Notes: generated by a model not told the origin, from the sequence alone. Counted from the first letter of the stretch, positions 1 through 6,890 are shown. The stretch: DNA of 10,061 nt from K23-9 sp964460665 (GCA_964460665.1 CAYWSL010000227.1:1-10061); one strand, 5' to 3'. A program made the numbers and translations.

Positions 1-1
1 T

Positions 2-223
2 CGCGCTAGAGGGCGCACCGAAATAGCGGATGCAATATTCGGGCTAGCCGCCGGTGAAGACAACAAAGACGAAATCGAAGCCATCAGCATCCTTTACAGC
101 CGCCCGTACTCCGCCGGACTGCGATACGGCCAAGTCAAAGAGCTGGCCCGCCGCCTGTCGATCAAACCGTTTCACATTGACGAATCCCAACCGCAAACGC
201 GGCTACGACTTTGGCACGGAACG
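2..223 (+). pseudogene. Gene remnant, C-terminal part of an unrecognised protein, apparently frameshifted
   Basis: The frame beginning at base 2 is open from the window edge and has coding-like codon use (many C/G third positions). It reads GRTEIADAIFGLAAGEDN, then EAISILYSRPYSAGLRYG and QVKELARRLSIKPFHI. From about 170-185 the coding character moves to the next frame (NPNRKRGYDFGTERHS), while the first frame decays into residues that look like an antisense reading before stopping at 293-295. I read this as the tail of a gene that enters from the left and has suffered a frameshift or truncation. No domain was recognised. It runs directly into a minus-strand remnant that ends at 224. It could instead be a real short C-terminus ending at 295, but that would overlap the minus-strand remnant by about 70 bases. 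The upstream sequence would settle whether an intact gene precedes it. Confidence 0.4.
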
Positions 224-367
224 TCACTCGCTGATCGTTACGATTCCGTTTTGCACCATCGAATCAAGTATCCGATAAACATGAGTGCCAACTGACTCAA
301 GAATCTTGCCGTCGGGATCATTGGCTTTTGCGGAGTCGATTGCCCGCTTCACTTTGTCGATATCAAC
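224..367 (-). pseudogene. C-terminal gene fragment without a start, minus strand
   Basis: Read on the minus strand this gives 47 codons ending in TGA at 226-224: VDIDKVKRAIDSAKANDP, then DGKILESVGTHVYRILDS and MVQNGIVTISE. The composition (amphipathic helix, then a short beta-like end) looks like real protein and is more protein-like than the antisense frames. Upstream on the same strand the frame turns cysteine/arginine-rich (SCRR) and meets a stop near 395, and there is no plausible start codon, so it is only the last part of a gene. Its 5' end coincides, within a few bases, with the 5' limit of the plus-strand fragment that begins near 370. The family was not recognised; the C-terminal helix and strand could be the end of a winged-helix domain, but this is a guess. 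Confidence 0.4.
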
Positions 368-369
368 CC

Positions 370-543
370 TTCGGCAAGAAAAGCAGCATCGCCATCGTCA
401 ACGAAGAAGGCGAGCTGGAAAAAGAAAGCAGCAGCTACGAACGTCAGGACTTCTGGACGACGACGAAGAACGGCAAGTCAGTACGCGATTACATGAAGAT
501 CGGAGCTCAGAACCCGATTATGTATGTCAATTGCGATGACTAA
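370..543 (+). pseudogene. C-terminal gene fragment, acidic/lysine-rich tail
   Basis: The frame starting at 370 is strongly coding-like (most third positions are C or G). It reads FGKKSSIAIVNEEGELEK, ESSSYERQDFWTTTKNGK, then SVRDYMKIGAQNPIMYVN before CDD and a TAA stop at 541-543. The same frame can be extended upstream to a TTG at 328, but those codons have no coding character and are antisense to the minus-strand fragment at 224-367. I therefore take the start as missing and this as the last 57 codons of a larger gene. No family was recognised. It converges on the sulfatase gene, whose stop is at 601, with a 57-base spacer that holds nothing clear. Confidence 0.45.
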
Positions 544-600
544 GTATCCGGTTTGCAGTTTGCTAGATAACCCAGGCTCAATAGCTGATTTGCCCTGAGG

Positions 601-2532
601 CTAGGGCAGAACATTTGTCTCTTTGCTGACACTGATCACTTGCTTAGACATTTCGCTTGCGGCTTCGACTGTCAGCGTTAACGTTTGCGGCTGAGAGGTC
701 TCGAGCACCAATTCGTAGGAACATGTCTCCGCAGCCTTGATGTTGCGAATGTCTGCAAGGTAGACGACGTTGCCGTTTACCATCCAGCGACCATCACCTG
801 GCTGGTTGTCAGTCACAATGCGACGCAAGGTTGTTGCTGGTGGCAATTTAAATCGCAAGCTGACCATTGAGTCTGCAACTTTGCGACCGTTCGTAACGCT
901 TAGCTTGTATCGAATCGGATCGCCCACGCGCGTTGCGGATGATTGCAAGGTCAGATTCAACTGCAATTTGCTGGTTGGCTCGAAGTCACTGGGGCTAACC
1001 CAGCCAGCTTTGACCTTTTCGCCGGACATATAGCGTTCGTAAAAGTTGTCTGTCGATGCGCTGGAATACGGATACTTATTGAACACGTCACCGTTGCCGT
1101 GCATTCGCGGATCATCCTGATCTGTCAGTTCGGCTTTCATTTGTTCTCGCAGTTGTTTGATCATGTCCGCCATCGGTGCGGCATCCACAAGGTTGTTGGT
1201 GCAATCGGGGTCTTCGCCGACATGATAAAACTCAATCGGTGCACGCTTACCAAAGCACAAATTCCAAAACGTCGTCGCTTCGCCGCTGCGACGTTGATCC
1301 AAAATCAACGATTTCGTAGGGCTGCCGTCGCAGTTCAGGTAGCCAGTCTCTGGATTCCCTGCTGGCCAGCGGTCGGTTTCAAAGTTCTGCAAGTACAGAA
1401 AGTCGCCTTTACGAATTCCTCGGATCGGATAGCCGCCAGCATTGGGGCGGCCGATGTCGTGGCGTTCTTTCCCCACCAATACATGATCGCGATCCGCGAT
1501 GACTTGACCCGATTTGTCGACATCAAAAATGTCAAACAAGCTGCGACCGCTAACCGGCTGCATGATCGGTCCGGGATCGTCGATGCCAGCTGCTTGCAAG
1601 AACGTCGGTGCGATGTCCGTAAAGTTCACAAAGTCGTCGACCGTTCGGCCGGCCCCCGCGATTCCTTTTGGCCAACGGATTGCCAGCGGAATGTGATTCG
1701 AATCGGCGTAAGCCTGGCCTTTCACACGTGGAAACGGCATGCCGTGATCGGACGTGCAAACAATCAGAGTGTTGTCCAACTCGCCGCGTGATTCGATCTG
1801 TTCCAGGATCTTACCCAAGTGGTTGTCGTAGTGTTCCACTTCGACGGCGTAGTCCAGCATGTCGTTGCGTGTCGTTTCCGTGTCGGGCCAGTACCCGGGA
1901 ACGCGATCGATGTCCGACAGTTTCTTGCCGCTGCGGACGCCCGATCCGAATTCGTAAGCGCGATGCGGTTCGGTGGTGCCGTACCAAAACACCCAAGGCT
2001 TACCGTCGGGTACTTCGGACAAGAAGTCGCCGAAGTTGCCTGCGTAGTCGTTGGAGGAAATCGCCTTAGCCGGCGGCTTTGCCTTGCGTTTTCCATATTT
2101 GCGGCCGGTCATCAAGCGATTCTTGCCATCGGCATCTTGAGCAATCCCTGGTCCCCAGCCCTTTCCGGTGCTGCCAGCGAAGTACCCATGATCATCAAGC
2201 CGTTCTACAAAGCCACCAAACTTGGCGGGAAAGATTGCCATGTGATTACCCGCTTGCTCCAGCTGCCACGAGTATCGGCCGGTAAGGATCGTGGCTCGTG
2301 ACGGAGCGCACTTGGCGTTGGGTGTGTAAGCGTTGGTGAACAAGATGCCTTCGCGAGCAACACGGTCAAAGCTAGGTGTGTTGACCCATTGGCAGCCGTA
2401 GGCGCTGGCGTGCCCGTACGACCAATCGTCTGCGATGGCGAACAGGATGTTCGGTTGGGCAGCTTGCGTCTTAGCCGCTGCACTCAGGCAAACGGAAACG
2501 ATAACAACCAGGAATCCAAGTAATCGAATCAT
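601..2532 (-). CDS. Exported type I sulfatase with C-terminal DUF11-like domain
   Basis: A 643-residue formylglycine-dependent sulfatase (alkaline phosphatase superfamily) that should hydrolyse sulfate esters or sulfamates, probably of marine polysaccharides. The start is ATG 2532: an AAAAGG lies about 9 bases upstream and a signal peptide follows at once (MIRLLGFLVVIVSVCLSAAA, cleavage near Ala25). An in-frame TTG at 2571 would add 13 residues in front of the signal peptide. Visible catalytic elements are the metal-binding pair D35-D36, the activation motif C75-A-P-S-R79 followed by LTG, K124 in TGKGWG, H190 in EPHR, D262-H263 in SDHG and K271. The layout around EPHR and PGYWPDT recalls N-sulfoglucosamine sulfohydrolase-like enzymes; substrate is inference. 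Residues about 522-643 form an extra beta-rich domain (VGDPIRYKLSVTN, MVSLRFKLP) of the DUF11 type used in cell-surface proteins. The gene lies downstream of the FG-GAP gene on the same strand, with a gap of 166 bp. Confidence 0.93.
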   Translation of the reverse strand: MIRLLGFLVVIVSVCLSAAAKTQAAQPNILFAIADDWSYGHASAYGCQWVNTPSFDRVAREGILFTNAYTPNAKCAPSRATILTGRYSWQLEQAGNHMAIFPAKFGGFVERLDDHGYFAGSTGKGWGPGIAQDADGKNRLMTGRKYGKRKAKPPAKAISSNDYAGNFGDFLSEVPDGKPWVFWYGTTEPHRAYEFGSGVRSGKKLSDIDRVPGYWPDTETTRNDMLDYAVEVEHYDNHLGKILEQIESRGELDNTLIVCTSDHGMPFPRVKGQAYADSNHIPLAIRWPKGIAGAGRTVDDFVNFTDIAPTFLQAAGIDDPGPIMQPVSGRSLFDIFDVDKSGQVIADRDHVLVGKERHDIGRPNAGGYPIRGIRKGDFLYLQNFETDRWPAGNPETGYLNCDGSPTKSLILDQRRSGEATTFWNLCFGKRAPIEFYHVGEDPDCTNNLVDAAPMADMIKQLREQMKAELTDQDDPRMHGNGDVFNKYPYSSASTDNFYERYMSGEKVKAGWVSPSDFEPTSKLQLNLTLQSSATRVGDPIRYKLSVTNGRKVADSMVSLRFKLPPATTLRRIVTDNQPGDGRWMVNGNVVYLADIRNIKAAETCSYELVLETSQPQTLTLTVEAASEMSKQVISVSKETNVLP

Positions 2533-2571
2533 GCAGGCGAGCCTTTTGGTGGGCGAGGGAGGGGCGGGCAA

Positions 2572-2577
2572 AGTATA
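2572..2577 (-). promoter_or_regulatory. Possible -10 box (TATACT) for the sulfatase gene
   Basis: On the minus strand TATACT lies 40 bases before the chosen ATG at 2532, giving a leader of about 33 bases. No good -35 hexamer is seen at the right distance. The call rests on the -10 match and position only; the gene could also be read from the FG-GAP gene upstream. Confidence 0.25.
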
Positions 2578-2698
2578 GCCAATGCGACTTGTCGGGGCAG
2601 AACGCTGCTTTCTAGGTGGTCAGCATCGACCGGTCGTGTAAGTCGCGGCCGATTAGGATAGCCGTCAAATCCCCGCATCGTTGCTCCGCGGTCAGGAC

Positions 2699-3871
2699 TT
2701 AATCTGTTACTTTCACGGCTGGGTTTTCATACCATACAACTCCCAAGTTACGGCGTTCTTCGCAAGTCATCACGTCCAGGTCTCCGTCGCCGTCCAAGTC
2801 GATGCACTCGATTCGGTCGAACTTCACTCTGGTTTCGCTCCCGATCGGGTGCCATGCTTGTTGTCCTTGTTTAAACCATATTCCAGGTCGTAAACTTTGT
2901 AGTTTGTCCGACGCTGTATTGGACGTCATGACTAGCTGGTCGGTCGCCAATCTTCGGATAGCTTTACCGTGCGGAATGTCTGTCGGATTCGAGTGAACTT
3001 CTGAATTCCAGCTACCATCTTTGGATCTGCGAAAGTCTGTCCATGTTGCGTTCCGGCTGGCAACCAGTATCCGATCGCGCGATGCGTCGATAAACAACGG
3101 CTCACCCTCACTGCCGCCAACAGGATGTTCGATCCATTCGTTCGAAACGTCCGTGTCTGGCTGCTCCAACCATGCGACGCCCCGCTTGCCTCCTTTCCGG
3201 TCACTGAACACCACGTCTTGGTCACCATCGCCGTCCATGTCGATCACGTACAGCGACATGATCCAGCCAGCACTGCGAATCCGAACGACCTTCCACTTGC
3301 TCAGTGGCTCAGCAGCTTTCGCTGGTCGTATCAGCAAGGTGATGGACGCATTCTTACCTTTCGACCCTGCTACCAATGCGACTTCCCGGCGAAGCTTCAA
3401 AGGCGTGGCGAACATCCATTGCTGGCCGTTGGCTTGGCTAAACGACTGTGTCTGCCAGCTGTCTTTTTCAAGCACGTGCTGGCTGCTCGCATTTGGTTGT
3501 GTGCATCGATGCACAAGGATTTGTTGCTGCTTGCCCTCGTGGCAGCTAACAACGTCCAGTTGCCCGTCCCCATCGACATCAAACGCTACGGCATCTTCGG
3601 GCGACTTCCCAAGTCCAACGGTAACAGCCGGCCAGGGATCGGTGGCTCTGTTTGGCCCAGGGTTCACGTACAATCGGACGACGCCAGATTCTTCCCAGCC
3701 TGTCACGACGTCTTGCAGTCCGTCGCCATTGAAGTCAGCTAGGCGGACGCCATCAGCCCCCTTCAACGTGCCGTCAATCGTATGCCGCTGCCAAGGCTGC
3801 GCGGTGGAAAGACCGCACCAGAAAATCAACAACAGCACGGGCGTGCAGCAACGCGGATAGTTTGAAATCAT
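2699..3871 (-). CDS. Secreted FG-GAP/VCBS repeat protein
   Basis: A 390-residue exported protein built on FG-GAP/VCBS-type beta-propeller repeats. These bind calcium and usually mediate adhesion or glycan recognition; no catalytic motif is visible. ATG 3871 is preferred over the in-frame TTG at 3883 because the signal peptide begins right after it (hydrophobic PVLLLIFWCGL, likely cleavage after STA, residue 24). No Shine-Dalgarno is seen. Four calcium-loop motifs are clear: DFNGDGLQD at 46-54, DVDGDGQLD at 98-106, DMDGDGDQD at 211-219 and DLDGDGDLD at 358-366. Strand-ending motifs GVAWLEQP and GVVWYENP follow two of them. The spacing of about 50 to 150 residues between loops suggests one partial propeller with some degenerate repeats. 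The sulfatase lies 166 bp downstream on the same strand, so co-transcription is possible, and a role in handling the same polysaccharide is an inference from that. No transmembrane anchor is seen. Confidence 0.9.
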   Translation of the reverse strand: MISNYPRCCTPVLLLIFWCGLSTAQPWQRHTIDGTLKGADGVRLADFNGDGLQDVVTGWEESGVVRLYVNPGPNRATDPWPAVTVGLGKSPEDAVAFDVDGDGQLDVVSCHEGKQQQILVHRCTQPNASSQHVLEKDSWQTQSFSQANGQQWMFATPLKLRREVALVAGSKGKNASITLLIRPAKAAEPLSKWKVVRIRSAGWIMSLYVIDMDGDGDQDVVFSDRKGGKRGVAWLEQPDTDVSNEWIEHPVGGSEGEPLFIDASRDRILVASRNATWTDFRRSKDGSWNSEVHSNPTDIPHGKAIRRLATDQLVMTSNTASDKLQSLRPGIWFKQGQQAWHPIGSETRVKFDRIECIDLDGDGDLDVMTCEERRNLGVVWYENPAVKVTD

Positions 3872-3968
3872 GGTCAACGCCAAAGCAAAAGCGAGTCACA
3901 AATACAGCGCGTTGTTGAGCCCAAATTCTATTGGCTGGAAAAACCTGTCGCCTTTCGCGCCGCTAGAT

Positions 3969-3992
3969 TTCGCGAAGCAGGCGTTCCTGCGC
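3969..3992. other. Short stem-loop between the DUF533 and FG-GAP genes
   Basis: GCAGG at 3977-3981 pairs with CCTGC at 3986-3990 around a CGTT loop, and it sits beside the 8-base palindrome TTCGCGAA (3969-3976). It lies just past the TAA stop of the DUF533 gene (3996). No U-run follows in either direction, so it is at best a weak or Rho-type transcript end or an mRNA 3' cap. The rest of the 3872-3995 gap shows nothing clear. Confidence 0.25.
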
Positions 3993-3995
3993 TAA

Positions 3996-4742
3996 TTAAA
4001 AAAGTGCTGGTGCGCCGCAACGAGCGTGCAGTTGATTGCAGACTTGTGGGTCGATACGCAAGTGCTTCGCCAACGCTCGCAAGTAATCGGCTTCTTGGCG
4101 CGTGTCGACGTGAATCGCCATCAACGAAACTTGATAAACTTCGTACTCCATTCCATTCGGGACGCTGTGCACAAATTCGTCTAAGTCATGACGCCGGCGA
4201 AGCTCTTTTTGAACGAATTCAACTTCGTTTTGATCCAACGGCTGCAACTGTTGAAGAATCCGATCCTGCTCCGCGGCATCCAACTTGCCGTCCGACTGAC
4301 TGGCCATGACCATCGCGCGAATCAACAGTTCGGCACGCTGATAGTAGCCCAGTCCACTGTCATGGTCGTCGTAATCATGTCGTTCCACACGAGGCTTTGG
4401 AACGCCGCGAACCGTTGGCGCACTTTGTGGTCGACCTGCGTTGTAAACAGGTGGTCGCGGCACATTCGGATAGCCGCCTTTTGGGTAATTCTTTTGTGCC
4501 CATTGGCCACCCGGCGCGTACGCTTGGCCGCCACCGTGATGGTACCGTCCAACGCCGTCACGCACCAAACGCTCTAGCTGTGCATGATGGTGGTCAAAAC
4601 GCGGGTCGTGTTGCTGGCGCTGACGTTCAGCTTGTTTCGTTGCAGCAATCCCGTTTAAGACAGCTCCAAGAACTGCCCCCTTGCCTCCGTGGCGTGCCGC
4701 ACGTTGACTGAGTAACGATCCAAGTATTTTGACCGTGTCCAT
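3996..4742 (-). CDS. DUF533 (YebE-like) protein with TerB-like C-terminal domain
   Basis: A 248-residue protein whose last 114 residues match what I know of the DUF533/YebE family, a TerB-related all-helical fold. The diagnostic stretch is AELLIRAMVMASQSDGKLDA (about 137-156), followed by AAEQDRIL and, later, the closing helix EADYLRALAKHLRIDP. The N-terminal 45 residues are a basic, Gly/Ala-containing segment (KGAVLGAVLNGIAATK). Residues 45-130 are a His/Gly/Pro/Tyr-rich linker without predicted fold (HHHAQ, YHHGGG, YDDHD). There is no clear signal peptide. Molecular function is unknown in the family; the TerB resemblance suggests an envelope-stress or metal-related scaffold role, which is inference. 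The start at ATG 4742 is well supported: GGAAGG lies 6 bases upstream and an extended -10 box (4790-4798) precedes it. It is the first gene of the minus-strand block and is divergent from the zinc-ribbon gene. Confidence 0.82.
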   Translation of the reverse strand: MDTVKILGSLLSQRAARHGGKGAVLGAVLNGIAATKQAERQRQQHDPRFDHHHAQLERLVRDGVGRYHHGGGQAYAPGGQWAQKNYPKGGYPNVPRPPVYNAGRPQSAPTVRGVPKPRVERHDYDDHDSGLGYYQRAELLIRAMVMASQSDGKLDAAEQDRILQQLQPLDQNEVEFVQKELRRRHDLDEFVHSVPNGMEYEVYQVSLMAIHVDTRQEADYLRALAKHLRIDPQVCNQLHARCGAPALF

Positions 4743-4789
4743 GATTTACCTTCCGCGTTGGACGAGTGCCGCCTGAAAATGAAGGCCTG

Positions 4790-4798
4790 ATTATAACA
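4790..4798 (-). promoter_or_regulatory. Extended -10 promoter for the DUF533 gene
   Basis: On the minus strand the sequence is TGTTATAAT, a perfect TATAAT preceded by the TGn extension. A start about 7 bases downstream would leave a leader of roughly 40 bases carrying the GGAAGG ribosome site before ATG 4742. No good -35 is visible, as is common for extended -10 promoters. Confidence 0.45.
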
Positions 4799-4839
4799 AG
4801 TTCACCTGGGCTGATCTCAGTTGGCCGAAACGCGTATCC

Positions 4840-4845
4840 TATGAT
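4840..4845 (+). promoter_or_regulatory. Possible -10 box (TATGAT) for the zinc-ribbon/sulfatase operon
   Basis: TATGAT lies 41 bases before ATG 4887 on the plus strand, and the best -35 at 17-base spacing (TCAGTT) is poor. It would fire away from the DUF533 promoter about 45 bases to the left. Support is by position and -10 match only. Confidence 0.25.
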
Positions 4846-4886
4846 CTCCTTGACGACTGCTTCTGAAACTTCAACGCCAACTTCAC

Positions 4887-5375
4887 ATGACGCTTTACCT
4901 GGCAAAAGACAACAACGAATTGGTTTCGTTCTGCGAATGCGACCAAGCTTACACGACCTATCCGCCGCAGATGGACTGCCCCTGGTGCGGCTGCGGTTGG
5001 CTTTTCAGTTGTACGAAGTGCCGCAAAGCGTTCACGTTCGCTCGAGCAATCGATGTGCCCGAGACGCTGGAGGAAATTGGCCGCCGCGACCTCAAAGCAG
5101 CTTGGGGCAAAGAACCGTCCAAGAAAGACGTGACGATGTGGGCCGAGTCGATGAAGGTACTGCTGGAAGACGTTGAACTGGGCGGGCAATACGTCGTTTT
5201 GGACGGTGTCTTTATCGAAACATCGTATGAAGCCATCGAATTCGGCGGCTGGCATTCAGAGCACAAGTTAGACTTCATCCCGCAGGTTGCGGCGTTGGAA
5301 GATCCGCAAATCCTGCGAAGTGTTTTGGAAAGCACCGACTACTGGATGGAATCGAAACTAACAGAAGACGAATAG
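4887..5375 (+). CDS. Cysteine-rich zinc-ribbon-like protein of unknown function
   Basis: A 162-residue acidic cytoplasmic protein; I do not recognise a named family. The N-terminal third holds seven cysteines: C16 and C18 (FCECDQAY), C31-x2-C34-x-C36 (DCPWCGCGW) and C42-x2-C45 (SCTKCRKAF). The two CxxC knuckles and the C16/C18 pair are the pattern of a zinc ribbon. The remaining 115 residues have no motif I know; they look alpha/beta with conserved-looking segments (RRDLKAAWGKEP, LEDVELGGQYVVLDGVFI) and an acidic end (LTEDE). There is no signal peptide or membrane segment. ATG 4887 is the first start in frame and leads directly into the cysteine region; no Shine-Dalgarno is visible. The downstream sulfatase starts 11 bases after its stop, so the pair is probably an operon and perhaps translationally coupled. 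Zinc binding is inferred; a role as transcription or maturation factor for its neighbour would be speculation. Confidence 0.8.
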   Translation: MTLYLAKDNNELVSFCECDQAYTTYPPQMDCPWCGCGWLFSCTKCRKAFTFARAIDVPETLEEIGRRDLKAAWGKEPSKKDVTMWAESMKVLLEDVELGGQYVVLDGVFIETSYEAIEFGGWHSEHKLDFIPQVAALEDPQILRSVLESTDYWMESKLTEDE

Positions 5376-5386
5376 CCAATCCGCTT

Positions 5387-6802
5387 ATGATCCGATTGAT
5401 CGCGCTGTTTTATATCGTGCTTGTGGCCTGCGATGCACACGCACAGCAACGTCCCAACGTGGTCTTGATCATTTCAGACGATCAGACCTACCGCGACTTC
5501 GGATTCATGGGCAACGTTGAAGTCCACACGCCGAATCTGGACACCCTCGCACGTCAGTCGGCGCGATACGTCAACGGCTATGTTCCCAGTAGCGTTTGCC
5601 GCCCATCGTTGGTTTCGATCCTGACGGGGCTGTATCCGCATCAGCACAAGGTGCACTTCAACCACCCACCGCCTGGGTTTGCCAAACTGACCAAGTCGGT
5701 GAATATCGACAAAACGCAGTTCGATGCGCTGCGAGAAAAGCCGACCAAGTTTGTCCGCAACGTGCCAACGCTACCACGCGAACTGGCAAAGGCCGGTTAC
5801 CGTTGTTTTCAAACCGGAAAGTACTGGGAAGGACACTTCCGCAATGCGGGGTTCACCGAAGGCATGACGACCGCGCAGCCGTCCACTCAAGATGGCATCA
5901 CGCCAGCGAAGTACGGCGACAAGCAACTACCTAGTGGCGACATCGTTGCGCATGGCAACGGAGACCACGGGTTATCGATTGGTCGTGAAACAATGCAGCC
6001 GATTCAGCGATTCATGGACGACTGTGGTGAGCAACCTTTCTTTCTATGGTACGCGCCCTTTCTGCCGCACGCACCGCACGATTCACCGCAAGAATACTAC
6101 GACTTGCTGGCCGATCGAGATATCGCGAAGCACAAACTACCCTACTACGCATCGATCGCGCAGTTCGACAGAACGGTCGGTGACTTGATGAGCATGCTGG
6201 CAGAACGCCAGTTGATGAAAAACACGATTGTTGTTTTCGTGGTCGACAACGGATGGACGCCAGATGTAAACCGTTTTGTCAAACAGCGTCGCGAGTGGGA
6301 CCATACACCAGAAAGCAAAAGAGCGCCCTTCGAAGACGGCTTGCGGACGCCAATCCTGATTCGCTGGGACCGCCACGTACAGCCTGCCAGGCATACGGAA
6401 TTGGTCAGCAGCATCGACATCATGCCTTCGTGCTTAGCTGCCTGCGGAATCAAGCTGCCCGATGGTTTACTCGGACAGAACCTGATGCCGTCGGCAACGG
6501 GAGAATCAAAATTGGATTCCGGCCGAGCCGTCTTTGGCGGAATTTACCCAGGCGACGCCAGCAAGTTGGGTGCACCGTCGCAAGACATTGCGTACCGATG
6601 GGTCCGGCAACACGACTTGAAGCTGATCGTTCCGCACAAGCAGCGCGGCAAGGCAGCTTGGAAAGGTCTTGTCACTGCGCCAGCACTATTCAATGTGCGA
6701 AAAGATCCCCGCGAGCAGAATGACTTGGCCAGGCAATCAGCCTCCGACGCCAAGCGTCTGCAGAAACTACTAGACCAGTGGTGGTTGCCGGATCCGAAAT
6801 AG
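5387..6802 (+). CDS. Exported sulfatase family protein with variant CRPSL active-site motif
   Basis: A 471-residue protein of the type I sulfatase family (arylsulfatase A-like, alkaline phosphatase superfamily), full length for a single-domain member. The N-terminus MIRLIALFYIVLVACDAHAQ is an export signal. It could be cut after AHA (signal peptidase I), or LVAC with Cys15 could be a lipobox making it a lipoprotein. Recognised elements are D31-D32 (ISDDQ), the activation site S69-V-C71-R-P-S-L75 followed by SILTG, K145 in TGKYWEG, H228 and H231 in LPHAPH, D287-N288 in VVDNG and K311 before APFEDGLRTP. The arginine normally closing CxPSR, which helps the formylglycine-generating enzyme and the active site, is Leu75 here; other catalytic positions are intact, so a subfamily variant is likelier than a dead enzyme. 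ATG 5387 lies 11 bp after the zinc-ribbon gene with no Shine-Dalgarno, consistent with coupling. Substrate is unknown. Confidence 0.92.
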   Translation: MIRLIALFYIVLVACDAHAQQRPNVVLIISDDQTYRDFGFMGNVEVHTPNLDTLARQSARYVNGYVPSSVCRPSLVSILTGLYPHQHKVHFNHPPPGFAKLTKSVNIDKTQFDALREKPTKFVRNVPTLPRELAKAGYRCFQTGKYWEGHFRNAGFTEGMTTAQPSTQDGITPAKYGDKQLPSGDIVAHGNGDHGLSIGRETMQPIQRFMDDCGEQPFFLWYAPFLPHAPHDSPQEYYDLLADRDIAKHKLPYYASIAQFDRTVGDLMSMLAERQLMKNTIVVFVVDNGWTPDVNRFVKQRREWDHTPESKRAPFEDGLRTPILIRWDRHVQPARHTELVSSIDIMPSCLAACGIKLPDGLLGQNLMPSATGESKLDSGRAVFGGIYPGDASKLGAPSQDIAYRWVRQHDLKLIVPHKQRGKAAWKGLVTAPALFNVRKDPREQNDLARQSASDAKRLQKLLDQWWLPDPK

Positions 6803-6811
6803 AACAGGTAG

Positions 6812-6832
6812 CGGAAGTCGTCAAGACTTTCG
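6812..6832 (+). terminator. Stem-loop after the CRPSL sulfatase gene
   Basis: CGGAAGTC (6812-6819) pairs with GACTTTCG (6825-6832) around a GTCAA loop: 8 pairs, one of them G-U in plus-strand RNA (an A-C mismatch in minus-strand RNA). It begins 10 bases after the sulfatase stop. The strand bias and position suggest a transcript end for the sulfatase operon, but no U-run follows, so intrinsic termination is not assured. It could also be a copy of a dispersed intergenic palindrome. Confidence 0.4.
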
Positions 6833-6858
6833 GCGATTCAATGTGCCGCCCAACGTAC

Positions 6859-6890
6859 TAGACGGCCGGCAGGAACCGGCAATACGTCTA
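6859..6890. other. Bulged stem-loop in the convergent intergenic region
   Basis: TAGACG (6859-6864) pairs with CGTCTA (6885-6890), and directly inside it GCCGG (6865-6869) pairs with CCGGC (6876-6880) around CAGGAA. Together this is 11 perfect pairs with a 4-base bulge (AATA). It lies midway between the two convergent stop codons (6802 and 6908), so it may serve both transcripts or be a REP-like element. No U-run is present. Confidence 0.4.

Noticed and set aside
943..1791. A 282-codon open frame on the plus strand
   Set aside because: It lies wholly antisense to the catalytic part of the first sulfatase, has no recognisable motif, and is explained by the third-position bias of the sense gene.
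2533..2571. TTG start at 2571 for the sulfatase
   Set aside because: It would place 13 proline/serine-rich residues before the signal peptide, and the candidate -10 box overlaps just upstream. ATG 2532 has a better-placed purine-rich site.
3021..3860. A 279-codon open frame on the plus strand
   Set aside because: It is antisense to the FG-GAP gene, whose signal peptide and four calcium loops are clear; the composition (Ser/Pro/Arg-rich) is that of a shadow frame.
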